From a virus: a stretch of 28,395 bases of DNA. The position numbers and the translations under genes were made by a program. Positions 12,828-21,130 of the stretch are shown in pieces (within the stretch, counting starts at the first letter, position 1; each line of letters starts with the position of its first letter). The notes under the pieces were generated by a model. The model searched no databases. It was given only the letters and a program-made list of their open reading frames with translations, and was not told the origin of the DNA. Where the stretch lies: IMG/VR virus record IMGVR_UViG_3300004279_000008, positions 1 to 28,395 of that record; one strand, 5' to 3'.

Positions 12828-13009
12828 CTTTTATTTGTTTTTTAAAAATATATGTAATAACTTTACACTTTTTTATTACTTCAAATATAGAAATAAATAG
12901 TTAAATAAATCAAGAAAAAAATATATCTAAATATGTATATAAAAATACATAGAAATAAGAATAGAAAAAATATATATAGATTTTGGGGTTTTAATCTATT
13001 CAAGAAACA
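12828..13009 (-). other. AT-rich 182-base leader with inverted repeats
   Basis: The longest gap of the window holds no convincing gene. Its features are an imperfect 7-base inverted repeat (ATAGATT...AATCTAT, 12976-12999), possibly the weak terminator of the holin operon because TATATATTTTTT follows it, a second 7-base inverted repeat (TATGTAT...ATACATA, 12932-12951), and the promoter at 12882-12913. It could be an origin or operator region. Confidence 0.4.
12882..12913 (-). promoter_or_regulatory. Bacteroidota-type promoter for the 42-aa gene and ninG
   Basis: TTG (12913-12911), 21 bases, then TATATTTG (12889-12882) on the minus strand fit TTG-N17-23-TAnnTTTG, the flavobacterial form. It lies 54 bases before the ATG at 12827. 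Strong match, although the surrounding region is very AT-rich. Confidence 0.65.
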
Positions 13010-13519
13010 CTATCTGTTTTTATTAAGTTGCTTGTCTTTGTTTTTAGAACCAATCGAAGAACCAAAAAAGAAGTTTATTACTTGTTGGCGTTCTTGTAAA
13101 AGTGCGGTTGTTAAACCACCAATAGCCGAAGATATAATTGCTATTAAAGTTTTATCTTGCATATAGATAACAACTAAAATTTCAATAACAATAGCCAAAA
13201 AAACAATCCACAAGTTCCAAACAATTACCCTATTGGCGATTTGATCGGCCATTTGGTTTTCAGTTTTGTACATTTCCCTTGCACCGGCTCTATCTTCAAA
13301 ATCTAATTCAATAAGCTTATTAGCTTCTTTTTCTTGCTCTGGGCTAATACCTTTATCTTTATGTAATAATGTCTTAACGACCCCTAAGAAGTCACCGGTG
13401 GCCACATCACCGGCCATAGCAATAGCGGTTTCTAAAATATCAGAGCGCCCTATTTCGCGAAGCCAATTTCCGACTCTAGTTCCTGAACCACCATTTTTTT
13501 TAAGTTTTGGGTTACTCAT
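13010..13519 (-). CDS. Putative holin (169 aa)
   Basis: A 169-residue protein with an N-terminal soluble part (about 1-98, basic and then acidic, including LGVVKTLLHKDKGISPEQEK) and two hydrophobic segments near the C-terminus: NRVIVWNLWIVFLAIVIEIL (about 96-115) and LIAIISSAIGGLTTALL (about 124-140). The very C-terminus is basic. This N-terminal domain plus two-helix layout is typical of Bacteroidota phage holins. It would permeabilise the membrane to release the M15 peptidase. Its start overlaps the previous small membrane gene (TAATG). Confidence 0.65.
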   Translation of the reverse strand: MSNPKLKKNGGSGTRVGNWLREIGRSDILETAIAMAGDVATGDFLGVVKTLLHKDKGISPEQEKEANKLIELDFEDRAGAREMYKTENQMADQIANRVIVWNLWIVFLAIVIEILVVIYMQDKTLIAIISSAIGGLTTALLQERQQVINFFFGSSIGSKNKDKQLNKNR

Positions 13520-13671
13520 TACTTATTTCTTTTTCTTAAAATAAACCATTTATTTAAGGTATACCCAATTGTGACCACCAACAAGATGACCTTTAACACT
13601 ACATCAATATTTGTCATTGAAAAAATAAATGTGCCTAAATTTATAAAAAGGGTTTTGTAATCTTGTTCCAT
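13519..13671 (-). CDS. Small membrane protein (50 aa), lysis cassette
   Basis: ATG at 13671, 50 residues, with TAATG into the holin gene. After a short N-terminus (MEQDYKTLFINLGTF) there is a hydrophobic run (VVLKVILLVVTIGYTL, about 24-39) and a basic tail with WFILRKRNK. One or two membrane helices with a positive cytoplasmic end. I recall similar genes beside lysis genes in flavobacterial phages, and it may be an antiholin or second holin. This is inferred from position and membrane character. Confidence 0.6.
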   Translation of the reverse strand: MEQDYKTLFINLGTFIFSMTNIDVVLKVILLVVTIGYTLNKWFILRKRNK

Positions 13672-13674
13672 ATT

Positions 13675-14142
13675 CTATTCAGTATAAAAATGATATAAAC
13701 CTTTTTTTCTGGTTATTAAAGCTTGTTTTCTGTTTTTACCTTTGTTATAAGATATGTGTAACCATTGCGGCTCATGTTTTCCATACTCCCAAATAATTTG
13801 GTCATAATCTAAATGAGCGCGAACCCAATCAAATATTTCTTTATTTGTTTTGCCACCCATATTTGTGATATCAAAAGCATTACCATCTAAATGGCTGCTA
13901 GTAAATGAACCCCCAAGACTTCGGTTAAGTTCTTTTGACCTGAACATGCTATTGATTTTTATTGGTTTACCTACCCATTCGCGTAATGGCTCAAAAACTT
14001 TTTCAGCAAGTAAAACCATATTCTTTACTTGTTGTTTATTAGGTTCGTTTTTTATATTATTTCTTTTTGCATGATTTGAATGTGTCGCTTCATGATATGA
14101 AATATGTTCACTTATGTTTTTAGTCTTTTTGGTAGCTTCCAT
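13675..14142 (-). CDS. Peptidase M15-like endolysin (D-Ala-D-Ala carboxypeptidase-like)
   Basis: A 155-residue M15 family peptidase. The zinc site is visible: SSHLDGNAFDIT gives H84, G87 and D91, and QWLHIS gives H129. An upstream SMFRSKELNRSLGG loop carries the R that positions the substrate. It cuts peptide cross-links or stems in host peptidoglycan. No signal peptide, so it needs the holin for access. It overlaps the 73-aa gene start by 23 bases. Full length for phage versions. Confidence 0.85.
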   Translation of the reverse strand: MEATKKTKNISEHISYHEATHSNHAKRNNIKNEPNKQQVKNMVLLAEKVFEPLREWVGKPIKINSMFRSKELNRSLGGSFTSSHLDGNAFDITNMGGKTNKEIFDWVRAHLDYDQIIWEYGKHEPQWLHISYNKGKNRKQALITRKKGLYHFYTE

Positions 14143-14341
14143 CTTTTAAATCTATTTTAATTTTGCCGTATTTATCTTCAATTTCTTTTTTGTATTTTTC
14201 TTGCTTTAAAGAATTTTCGGCGTACATGTGTGATAAAGTATGGGTTTGGGCTTGCAGCAAACCTATGTCATGCAATATTGCAAGTTTTTTTTGTTCAAGA
14301 TCTTGAAATTTTTTTAATTCGTTTTTTGATAATTTTTTCAT
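14120..14341 (-). CDS. Coiled-coil protein upstream of endolysin (73 aa)
   Basis: ATG at 14341, 73 residues, almost entirely helical with heptad repeats: LSKNELKKFQDLEQKKLAIL, then a QAQTHTLSHMY spacer and EKYKKEIEDKYGKIKIDLKD. The IEDKYG-x-(V/I)-x-(I/V)-D-(L/I)-x-(D/T)-G C-terminus is a pattern I recall from Bacteroidota phages near tail-fibre or lysis genes. Function unknown; it may be a spanin-like or fibre-associated coiled coil. It overlaps the endolysin gene. Confidence 0.6.
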   Translation of the reverse strand: MKKLSKNELKKFQDLEQKKLAILHDIGLLQAQTHTLSHMYAENSLKQEKYKKEIEDKYGKIKIDLKDGSYQKD

Positions 14342-14374
14342 AATATTGTTTTTTGATTAAATCAAATATACAAA

Positions 14375-14698
14375 TTATTTTGGCACTTCGGCATTTCTAG
14401 GGTAACCGTAAAAACTATGTGCTGCTTCAACTGGGTATACCATAAAAGAGCCAAAGTCAAGGTTTGGATTTGCGTTCATTACATCTATGGCATAGCCGGG
14501 ATAAAAAACTGCCGGAGTAATTATATTTCCATCTGCATCATAAGTAGCGGGTATCTTAACCACCTTACCGATATAAACAACCGCTGCCGTATCTTTTGCA
14601 AATACTATTTCTCCATCTGTTTCAACTAAAACACCAATACTTAAAAGGTAGTCTTTGCCATCTTGCTCTGTTGGAAAATTTGTCTTGTATATATTCAT
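14375..14698 (-). CDS. Small conserved protein after receptor-binding protein (107 aa)
   Basis: ATG at 14698 shares a base with the stop of the receptor-binding protein gene. The 107 residues contain beta-rich strands (AAVVYIGKVVKIPATYD, FYPGYAIDVM) and end with FYGYPRNAEVPK. Such proteins follow fibre genes in flavobacterial phages, as I recall. The role may be a fibre chaperone or minor structural part, but no motif proves it. No membrane segment or signal peptide. Confidence 0.55.
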   Translation of the reverse strand: MNIYKTNFPTEQDGKDYLLSIGVLVETDGEIVFAKDTAAVVYIGKVVKIPATYDADGNIITPAVFYPGYAIDVMNANPNLDFGSFMVYPVEAAHSFYGYPRNAEVPK

Positions 14699-17337
14699 TA
14701 TATTGTTGTTAAAGATTGTAATTCGCTATCGCTTAAAGCCTCTTTCCAAACTGCAAGTGCTTTTGTTTTGCCGTAGAAGAAAAATCTATTATCTCCATAT
14801 TCAAATTCAAAATTGTTTAAGGTGTTTGCTGGTAAAACATTTCCACTTACATCTGTTGCAACCTCAATTCCATTTACATATAAGCTAAAATCATTTTGCT
14901 TGTACTTAAAAGCTATTTTATTAAAAGATTTTGCATCAGTTAAAGTGTAATTTAAACTTGCTTGTCCAGCACCCCCAATATCATAAGCGGCAGTAATTAA
15001 ATTATTTGTGCTTGAATATTGTAAACCTACTCTATTGCTCTGCGTTCCATCATTTAAAACTATCATTCTTAAAGTACCATCATTAGCCAAAGCTGCTATC
15101 TCTGCATATAAAACACCCTCTGTGCTATTTATTGTTGCTAAACTACCGCCATTGGTGCATACGTCTTGGTTACGAGTAACTGTTGAGCCAGATGTTGGAA
15201 TTAGGCTTGTAGGATAGCTTAAAGCCTCAAATTGAGCGCCCCAAATACTAATATCCAAATCTCCTACTTGACCGCCTGATTTTATTAAACCAACATTTCT
15301 ATATGATTGTGTTGGCGTTGTTGTGTTTGTGAATTCAAATCTTTGCCATTGTGTTGTAACTACCACATCTTGACCTTGCGCTCCGTTATCCATAAATAAT
15401 CTAACATTTTGGCTAACATCTGTATTACTTTTTAAATATATAGATAAAGTAAAATTACTACCAACGTGTGATAAAGATTGATATATATAATTTGTCGCAT
15501 TTGTCCATTGTAATCTTGTAGCATTATTTTGACCGCTTGGAGATGTTGTATAGTTATCTGTTGTGGTTATACTTCCAACCCTTTGCCAACTTGCATCGCT
15601 AAATAATTCAGATTGTGTTATTAGGTTGGTAGACTGACTTTCAAACAACCAACTTCCGCACCCCGAATTAGGTACTACTTCTTGCCCTAAATACTCTTTT
15701 ACAGATACGCTTGTAATGGTTGCTATTGTGTCGCTATTTATTGAGTAGATAAATAATAAGCCACTTCCTATAAAACTTTCTTTTGATATATTAATTTTAT
15801 TGCCATTATTAATAATATCAGAAACAGAATAACTGACAAATGAATTTCCATTACCAACTAAAAGCTGTATGCCATTGCCAGATATACTACTAAATTTTAT
15901 TTCTATATTATAAGTTTTAGTTAAATCACTTACAACATTTTGATATATTTTTGCATTATTTTCAAATATAACACTTGAATTTTCAAACACAGCAAGATTA
16001 CCTATATTAGCCCAATTAGCACCTCCATCATCAAACCCACCATTTACAACTTCCTCACTTCCTAAAGCATCTTGATAACTGAAGTTCTCGTAGTTTATTC
16101 TCGGTAGGTTAGTATCGTCTGTTATTTCTATTACTGAAATGTTTGTTATAGTTCCCGTAAATGATTGCCCAACAAATTCAACTAATCCATTTCCATTTGA
16201 TGTAAAAACATAATCAATATTATCGTAAAAGTAACCTAAAGAAACACCCCCTACTCTTAATTGTATGCCACCCCCACTTATATTAACATCAGCTTTTATT
16301 CTTGCTTTATTAGATGATGTTATTGTAATGTTTGTGTATAATACACCCGTTGCAGATGTTCCAATTGCTACATCATCCCCAATAGACCAACCCGTTCCAA
16401 ACACCCAATCCATACCCACCTCTTTAACCGAGATGTTTGTAACAGAGCCACTTGTTGTTCCTCTACTTCTAATGTAAAAAGCACCAGTACCCGTAGCAGT
16501 TAAGTATTCTGTATAAACACCTACACCACTATTTTGGTTAGCACTTATAGTTGTGCCTATTGAAGCACTAAACGCTCCCTCTGTTCTTGATTTAATTTCA
16601 TAGGATACTTTATAAGTTTTTCCACTAACACCAAGCAAACTTAATTGTGCTAATTGTAGACCACTTGCAACAGAAGTAAAGATAGCTTCATCATCCCCTA
16701 TTGATATACCAGTACCTAATGTCCAATCTTGACCGACCTCAACGCAACTGACGTTGTCTATTGAGCCAGTGAAATTACCAACACTTCTGAAAGCCATATT
16801 TAATGAAACAGCTTCAAAATATTCAGTATATGTTCCACTTGTAGTTCTGTATCTTGAAGAAAGATTTACTGTATCATAATATGTTACAAATGTACCACTA
16901 TCAACAACTAAATCATAAGTGATTTTATATTGTTTACCTATTGTAGTTACTGAATTTTGGAGTAGTATATATTCAGAAGATGTAGATACAGTATTTGCTT
17001 TATCATCATACACTGTTGTAACACCTCTTAAATCCCACCCCGTAGAGCCATTACTAAAATCCCCGTTGGTAATTAATTCCGAACCCTCTTGAGAAAAACT
17101 GCCGTTAGAAATTTCTTGTACACCCTCCTCTGAAAAGTTGCCATTTTGCACCAAATTACTCGATAGTATCTGTACGTTTTCTACAAGACCTTGAGCATTT
17201 ACTCTCGTGGCTGCTGAATTTCTGCTAAAATCAAAATCACCGCTTCCATCACTTGGTTTAACACATAGTGCTTCACCATTATTATAGGCGGTTGGTGTGA
17301 GTACAACCGAAGCTTTATCTAAAAGATTATTTGCCAT
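14698..17337 (-). CDS. Receptor-binding/tail fibre protein with lectin-like C-terminus (879 aa)
   Basis: The largest gene. The N-terminal GDFDFSRNSAATRVNAQG (33-50) is the SR-x-x-ATRVN motif of Bacteroidota phage fibres. It is followed by a triple NG-x-FS repeat (about 65-98) and by two similar modules of roughly 100 residues starting DWTLGTGISIGDDEA (about 205) and DWVFGTGWSIGDDVA (about 312), both carbohydrate-binding-like and ending TNISVKEVG or TNISVIEIT. Residue 562 onward has SWLFESQSTNLITQ, then a jelly-roll-like segment. The C-terminus (about 740-879) looks like a concanavalin A/LamG lectin (FNKIAFKYKQNDFSLYVNGI, AVWKEALSDSELQSL). It likely binds host surface glycans. Confidence 0.75.
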   Translation of the reverse strand: MANNLLDKASVVLTPTAYNNGEALCVKPSDGSGDFDFSRNSAATRVNAQGLVENVQILSSNLVQNGNFSEEGVQEISNGSFSQEGSELITNGDFSNGSTGWDLRGVTTVYDDKANTVSTSSEYILLQNSVTTIGKQYKITYDLVVDSGTFVTYYDTVNLSSRYRTTSGTYTEYFEAVSLNMAFRSVGNFTGSIDNVSCVEVGQDWTLGTGISIGDDEAIFTSVASGLQLAQLSLLGVSGKTYKVSYEIKSRTEGAFSASIGTTISANQNSGVGVYTEYLTATGTGAFYIRSRGTTSGSVTNISVKEVGMDWVFGTGWSIGDDVAIGTSATGVLYTNITITSSNKARIKADVNISGGGIQLRVGGVSLGYFYDNIDYVFTSNGNGLVEFVGQSFTGTITNISVIEITDDTNLPRINYENFSYQDALGSEEVVNGGFDDGGANWANIGNLAVFENSSVIFENNAKIYQNVVSDLTKTYNIEIKFSSISGNGIQLLVGNGNSFVSYSVSDIINNGNKINISKESFIGSGLLFIYSINSDTIATITSVSVKEYLGQEVVPNSGCGSWLFESQSTNLITQSELFSDASWQRVGSITTTDNYTTSPSGQNNATRLQWTNATNYIYQSLSHVGSNFTLSIYLKSNTDVSQNVRLFMDNGAQGQDVVVTTQWQRFEFTNTTTPTQSYRNVGLIKSGGQVGDLDISIWGAQFEALSYPTSLIPTSGSTVTRNQDVCTNGGSLATINSTEGVLYAEIAALANDGTLRMIVLNDGTQSNRVGLQYSSTNNLITAAYDIGGAGQASLNYTLTDAKSFNKIAFKYKQNDFSLYVNGIEVATDVSGNVLPANTLNNFEFEYGDNRFFFYGKTKALAVWKEALSDSELQSLTTI

Positions 17338-17537
17338 TATTGTATATTTTCTAATTCGGTTAATGTTTCATTTGTACAAGTTACATTCTCGTAATATGTT
17401 GCCCTTGCTTGTAAGGTTAAAAGTAAAGCCGGCACGGCACTACACCCGGCATAAATTTTATAAATAATACCCCAACCAACGGTATTGTCACAAACACCAC
17501 GACCCCACCAACTTTTATAATACATTTCGTTTGCCAT
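17337..17537 (-). CDS. Small conserved aromatic protein (66 aa)
   Basis: ATG at 17537; the stop overlaps the fibre start by one base (TAATG). The 66 residues begin MANEMYYKSWWGRGVCDNTV and include GCSAVPALLLTLQARATYYE and CTNETLTELENIQ. Three cysteines and many aromatic residues suggest a compact, possibly disulphide- or metal-stabilised fold. I recognise a MANE-x-YYKSWWG-x-GVCDNT protein in flavobacterial phage structural operons. It probably belongs to the virion neck or fibre base, but this is inferred from position. Confidence 0.6.
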   Translation of the reverse strand: MANEMYYKSWWGRGVCDNTVGWGIIYKIYAGCSAVPALLLTLQARATYYENVTCTNETLTELENIQ

Positions 17538-17608
17538 TACTTCTTCTTTTTTTTCTTTAAAAACACTTTTAATTTTTCAATGTTCTTTGCCTTTGGTTTG
17601 TATATCAT
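17537..17608 (-). CDS. Lys-rich micro-ORF (23 aa), doubtful
   Basis: ATG at 17608 to TAA at 17539-17537 gives a 23-residue peptide starting MIYKPKAKNIEKLKVF and ending in a run of lysines. Its stop and the next ATG share a base (TAATG), as at many real junctions here, and it fills an otherwise odd gap between the connector and the 66-aa gene. It may be a coupling leader or simply an artefact of AT-rich sequence. No homologue is known to me. Confidence 0.3.
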   Translation of the reverse strand: MIYKPKAKNIEKLKVFLKKKKKK

Positions 17609-17618
17609 TACTAATAAA

Positions 17619-18128
17619 TTAAAGCACCCAACCATTAAACAAACTATCATAGCTTGGGTATAAATCATCATTTTTATTCTGGGTGTATTCAGGGTAAATA
17701 GCTTGATTAAAATTCATGAAGTCAATAAATCTTCTTGAATACCATTCGGCGTTTGTTCTTGCTTTTTCAACTAAAAAATCTATTTCTGATTTGTCAACGC
17801 TTTGCGAATTCTCGCTTTGATGTTTGTACACACCCCCATTGGCCACCGTATAAGCTGCGAATGGGTAGAAATTCGCTTGCCCAAACCAAATTAGCATGCT
17901 CACAATATAGTCGTCAAGAATAGTTTTCCATCTTGCATTGGCCGGAAGATCAATACCGGCAATTATTGCATTGGTTAAACCCTCATACATTTTGGTTCCG
18001 ATTATTTCTTGGACATCAATTTCTTGCGCGATTTTGATATGCTGCAAAAGCTTTGAAGTGTCCAAATTTCCATCAATAATTGAATTCCTTACTAGGTCGG
18101 TTCTATTTAAAAAAAGTACTGTTGCCAT
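17619..18128 (-). CDS. Head-tail connector-like protein (169 aa)
   Basis: A 169-residue protein following the portal gene by five bases. It is largely helical: FLNRTDLVRNSIIDGNLDTS, QHIKIAQEIDVQEIIGTKMY, then ILDDYIVSMLIWFGQANFYPF, YKHQSENSQSVDKSEIDFLV and WYSRRFIDFMNFN. This matches the DUF6712/gp6-like adaptor layout known in Bacteroidota phages, which binds the portal ring and starts the neck. The assignment is from position and pattern, with no search available. Full length for the family as I recall it. Confidence 0.65.
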   Translation of the reverse strand: MATVLFLNRTDLVRNSIIDGNLDTSKLLQHIKIAQEIDVQEIIGTKMYEGLTNAIIAGIDLPANARWKTILDDYIVSMLIWFGQANFYPFAAYTVANGGVYKHQSENSQSVDKSEIDFLVEKARTNAEWYSRRFIDFMNFNQAIYPEYTQNKNDDLYPSYDSLFNGWVL

Positions 18129-18133
18129 ATATG

Positions 18134-20098
18134 TTATTTTACGCCCGGATAATGTCCTTGATTTGGCATGTTGACCGGTGCCGTTTCTGATTGTTTTGTT
18201 CCCCTTGGTGATTTTATATAACTATCCGGTATGCTTCTTGTTTTTTTATAGTCACTTAAATCTTCAGATGGTTCGGTATTCTTTTTAAGGCGATATAAGA
18301 CACGAACCCATTTATGGCGACAATATACCCCACCTTTGAATTTAAACAAGTCATAGGGCTTCCCGTTGTGTCCTAGGCTTTCGTTTACACCATCGCGCGA
18401 AGCTGCATCGATACCCTCTAATCTATATACAATGCCAGACTTAGATAATCGCATCATGTTTTCACAAAATGGCCTTGATTTATTATTGTCTTTCATTTGC
18501 TTTGTTGACCCAACAACGTACTTGTATCTAATCTTATAATTTTTACTATCTAAATAACTAAACCCACTTGGCTTTGATGTTATTTCATCAGCAAATTTTT
18601 TAAATAAAGACTTTTTTTCCTTAATACATAAAGCTGCCCAATCTTCATCGCTTATGTCTATGTCTGTTTCAAGTTCGTCAACTAATTCATATTCATCAGA
18701 TATTGTTTCACCTTTTAAATTGTCTAATATTTGTTCACCTAAATCATCTGATAAAAATTCTGAATGTGTTTCACAAGGCATATACCAAACATCATCACCA
18801 TCTTTATGTTCGTGGTAACCATCGCACCCTTGCTCTTTTGCTTTTGCTTTTGCTTCTTCTATTGTCTTATAAGCTTCTTTGCCATCAATTTGTTTTAAAT
18901 TAACCTTTGACATTTCAACACCGGTTTCTTCTTCAATGGTTTCTTTGTCTTGTAATGTTTGGTCTACTTCAGTAAATTCTAAGGGTTGTAAGGTCGTAAA
19001 GTATAGGTTTAAGCTAATATCGTTGTATGCTAGTATCTTATCAAAGTTATCTATTAAAAGTTCCTGAAATGGCCTTATAATCGTGTTATCCATTAAAATA
19101 CTGGCAACTTCAATTTCATCGGCATTATTTCCAAAACCTGAACCATTATTTATACCTAGTAATTTTGGGCTTACAATTCTATGGCTTAACATCACTTTGG
19201 TGCTGCATTCTTCCGATAAAAATTGATACTGGTTATGAGCATCACTTAATTGCACCGGTGTTATTTCGGCTTGGCTTTCTTTATTGTCGTTAAAAGCTAC
19301 AATCATACGGCCACTATTTGAAGACCCTTGGAATTTAGCCGCAATTCTACTTTCAATTAATTGGCGTTCTTGTTGGTTCGGAATTCCATTATTGAAATTT
19401 ATTAAAAGACCGGGTGCAAGGCCATTAATAACATTCGATAAATGGTAATTTGATACTTCTTCTTCAAGTTCGGCATACTGAAGCCCTCCTTGATAATCTA
19501 CCGGTGAATAGTAGTAAAAACCACTTTTGTATGGTTTAATGTATAATATTTCAATATCTTCATTAGACATACCCCAAGCCGGTATTCTTAAAGGTTCGTC
19601 TGAATTTGTTAAATTTGCCCAATCATTAAAATAATAATATGCCGGTATATTTCCATCTTCATCACATTTTGCAGCGCGTAAAGTTTCGATAGGCATGTGT
19701 TCTATTTCGGCAATTTTACTTCTATCTTTTGAGTAGATAACTTGTATTGCACATTGACCCATAAGTTTAAGATCGTAGCATAATTTCCTTACAATATCTT
19801 TTTTAAATAAAGATACCATTTGGGCATATTCGTTTGGTCTTCGGTTGCTATCGGTAGCATTTAAACCTTTACCATAAATTTGTTGGCTTACACCATTTAT
19901 ACAAGCCGAATTTGTAGGGCTTCCATTAAAACGGTCTATCAAAAACTGGAAATAATCATTATCAGCCCCATAGGAAATCCACGATTCGCCGTTTACTTCT
20001 TTTACTTCAGGGCTAGTATATGTACTTAATTGTAAAAAACTTGCTTCTTGCTTTTTGTTTTGCTTTACAAATTGACCCTTGTTATTTCTTTTTCTCAT
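18134..20098 (-). CDS. Portal protein with C-terminal extension
   Basis: 654 residues. Residues about 30-385 form the portal: WISYGADNDYFQFLIDRFNG, a helical stem region, an RIVSPKLLGINNGSGFGN-like segment near 307-324 typical of PBSX/HK97-like portals, and a crown helix RPFQELLIDNFDKIL. Portals of this type usually end near residue 450. The extension holds a Cys/His motif (YHEHKDGDDVWYMPCETH, 428-445), an acidic linker, then SRPFCENMMRLSKSGIVYRL (541-560) and GGVYCRHKWVRV (589-600). This may be a head-morphogenesis (MuF-like) or DNA-associated domain. The 130-aa gene stop overlaps its start (ATGA-type). Confidence 0.75.
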   Translation of the reverse strand: MRKRNNKGQFVKQNKKQEASFLQLSTYTSPEVKEVNGESWISYGADNDYFQFLIDRFNGSPTNSACINGVSQQIYGKGLNATDSNRRPNEYAQMVSLFKKDIVRKLCYDLKLMGQCAIQVIYSKDRSKIAEIEHMPIETLRAAKCDEDGNIPAYYYFNDWANLTNSDEPLRIPAWGMSNEDIEILYIKPYKSGFYYYSPVDYQGGLQYAELEEEVSNYHLSNVINGLAPGLLINFNNGIPNQQERQLIESRIAAKFQGSSNSGRMIVAFNDNKESQAEITPVQLSDAHNQYQFLSEECSTKVMLSHRIVSPKLLGINNGSGFGNNADEIEVASILMDNTIIRPFQELLIDNFDKILAYNDISLNLYFTTLQPLEFTEVDQTLQDKETIEEETGVEMSKVNLKQIDGKEAYKTIEEAKAKAKEQGCDGYHEHKDGDDVWYMPCETHSEFLSDDLGEQILDNLKGETISDEYELVDELETDIDISDEDWAALCIKEKKSLFKKFADEITSKPSGFSYLDSKNYKIRYKYVVGSTKQMKDNNKSRPFCENMMRLSKSGIVYRLEGIDAASRDGVNESLGHNGKPYDLFKFKGGVYCRHKWVRVLYRLKKNTEPSEDLSDYKKTRSIPDSYIKSPRGTKQSETAPVNMPNQGHYPGVK

Positions 20099-20484
20099 AA
20101 TACTATATAGTCATTATTAAAACCATCATATTCTTGGTATACATCTTTGTTTATCTTATAAAAATAATTGGGGTCTGCTTGTATGTCTATTTTTTGTTCA
20201 GTACAAAATACTCTATCGCGATAAATCACATTTGTTTTTCCTACATCTGAATAAATGGTCATATCGTAAAAGTGACCCTCGGCCATATTTGAATAGGTGT
20301 CATTATATACATTATAGGTGTCGTTTACAATTTCAATATTACCAACACCAACAACCCTAGGTATCAGGGTATAATCTACCGATACATTTGTGCTATCATC
20401 ACGAATAGTCATATATGCGTTTGTCACATATTCACGGGGTATGCATGTAAATTTATTTCCGGCTTGTGGTCTAAATATAATCAT
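20095..20484 (-). CDS. Structural protein upstream of portal (129 aa)
   Basis: I place the start at the ATG at 20484, four bases after a CGTTATATA element; a GTG one codon upstream is possible but less likely. 129 residues, beta-rich, with FRPQAGNKFTCIPREYV near the N-terminus, then GHFYDMTIYSDVGKTNVIYR and DRVFCTEQKIDIQAD, ending NDYIVL. I recognise the YDMTIY...NVIYRDRVFCT pattern from flavobacterial phage structural operons. It lies between the tail tube and portal genes and is probably a head-tail joining or minor structural protein. Function inferred from position. Confidence 0.6.
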   Translation of the reverse strand: MIIFRPQAGNKFTCIPREYVTNAYMTIRDDSTNVSVDYTLIPRVVGVGNIEIVNDTYNVYNDTYSNMAEGHFYDMTIYSDVGKTNVIYRDRVFCTEQKIDIQADPNYFYKINKDVYQEYDGFNNDYIVL

Positions 20485-20488
20485 CACC

Positions 20489-20497
20489 TATATAACG
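20489..20497 (-). promoter_or_regulatory. CGTTATATA element upstream of 129-aa gene and portal
   Basis: Exact CGTTATATA on the minus strand, four bases before the ATG at 20484 and just after the terminator at 20523-20555, where a new transcript is expected. The upstream sequence differs from the other copies (T-rich, TTAGTAATTTTTATA). Confidence 0.6.
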
Positions 20498-20522
20498 TAT
20501 AAAAATTACTAATTTGTAAAAA

Positions 20523-20555
20523 CAAAAAAAAAGCACCCGATTAAGGATGCTTTTA
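20523..20555 (-). terminator. Rho-independent terminator after tail tube gene
   Basis: On the minus strand AAAGCATCC (20553-20545) pairs with GGGTGCTTT (20538-20530), nine pairs with one G-T wobble, with a six-base loop and a T run ending at 20524. Placed just after the 179-aa gene stop. Confidence 0.75.
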
Positions 20556-20574
20556 ATTATAAGTAAATAATAAA

Positions 20575-21114
20575 TTATGCCGTAGGGTCAACTTGGTCTG
20601 CGGCCGGTGTTATTACTACCGAAGATGCTAAGAAATACGGTGCCGTTTCTTCCATTCCCTCCATCACAATTGTGAATCCTGATAAATCGCCGGCGGCTGC
20701 GCCAGTCTGAATTTGGCCACTCACCAATTCCATACCATTTTCTAAACCACATAAAAAGCGATTTGAATAGTAATCTTCAACTATAACGTATGGTCTTGCC
20801 ACCGCTACGGTTTGAAGTTCTGCTTGTGTTAAAGCATCTAAATAAGTAAGTGTAAGGTTTAAAGTTTGGGTGTAAAATGTCGTACCATTATCGCGACTCG
20901 ATACCACGGCCGTGTCTAATGATGATGTACCCTTGATGTCATACTCATACCAAGTTGGCGGTGTTGCCGCATCTGTAATTGCAGTTACTTCTTTTGTTGT
21001 TGGGTCTACCGTTATACTTCCAATAGTTCCAAAGTCTGCAAATAGTACTTTTTTAATACCACCAAAGGCACTTTTGCAAGGTAGTTTTCTACCCGTTGTT
21101 AATGAACAAGCCAT
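20575..21114 (-). CDS. Major tail (tube) protein, putative (179 aa)
   Basis: A 179-residue protein with no signal peptide, starting ACSLTTGRKLPCKSAFGGIK. It contains VLFADFGTIGSITVDPTTKE, YEYDIKGTSSLDTAVVSSRD, NGTTFYTQTLNLTLTYLDAL and TGAAAGDLSGFTIVMEGMEE. The beta-rich, small-domain layout and the position between major capsid and portal fit the tail tube protein seen in Bacteroidota siphoviruses. It is flanked by terminators on both sides, so it is probably a highly expressed single-gene transcript. Assigned by pattern and context, not by search. Confidence 0.65.
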   Translation of the reverse strand: MACSLTTGRKLPCKSAFGGIKKVLFADFGTIGSITVDPTTKEVTAITDAATPPTWYEYDIKGTSSLDTAVVSSRDNGTTFYTQTLNLTLTYLDALTQAELQTVAVARPYVIVEDYYSNRFLCGLENGMELVSGQIQTGAAAGDLSGFTIVMEGMEETAPYFLASSVVITPAADQVDPTA

Positions 21115-21130
21115 ATTTTTTTTGTTTTAT

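Noticed and set aside
14363-14370. TATATTTG before the 73-aa gene as a promoter
   Set aside because: It matches the -7 form but no TTG is at a suitable distance upstream, and it lies within a continuous operon.
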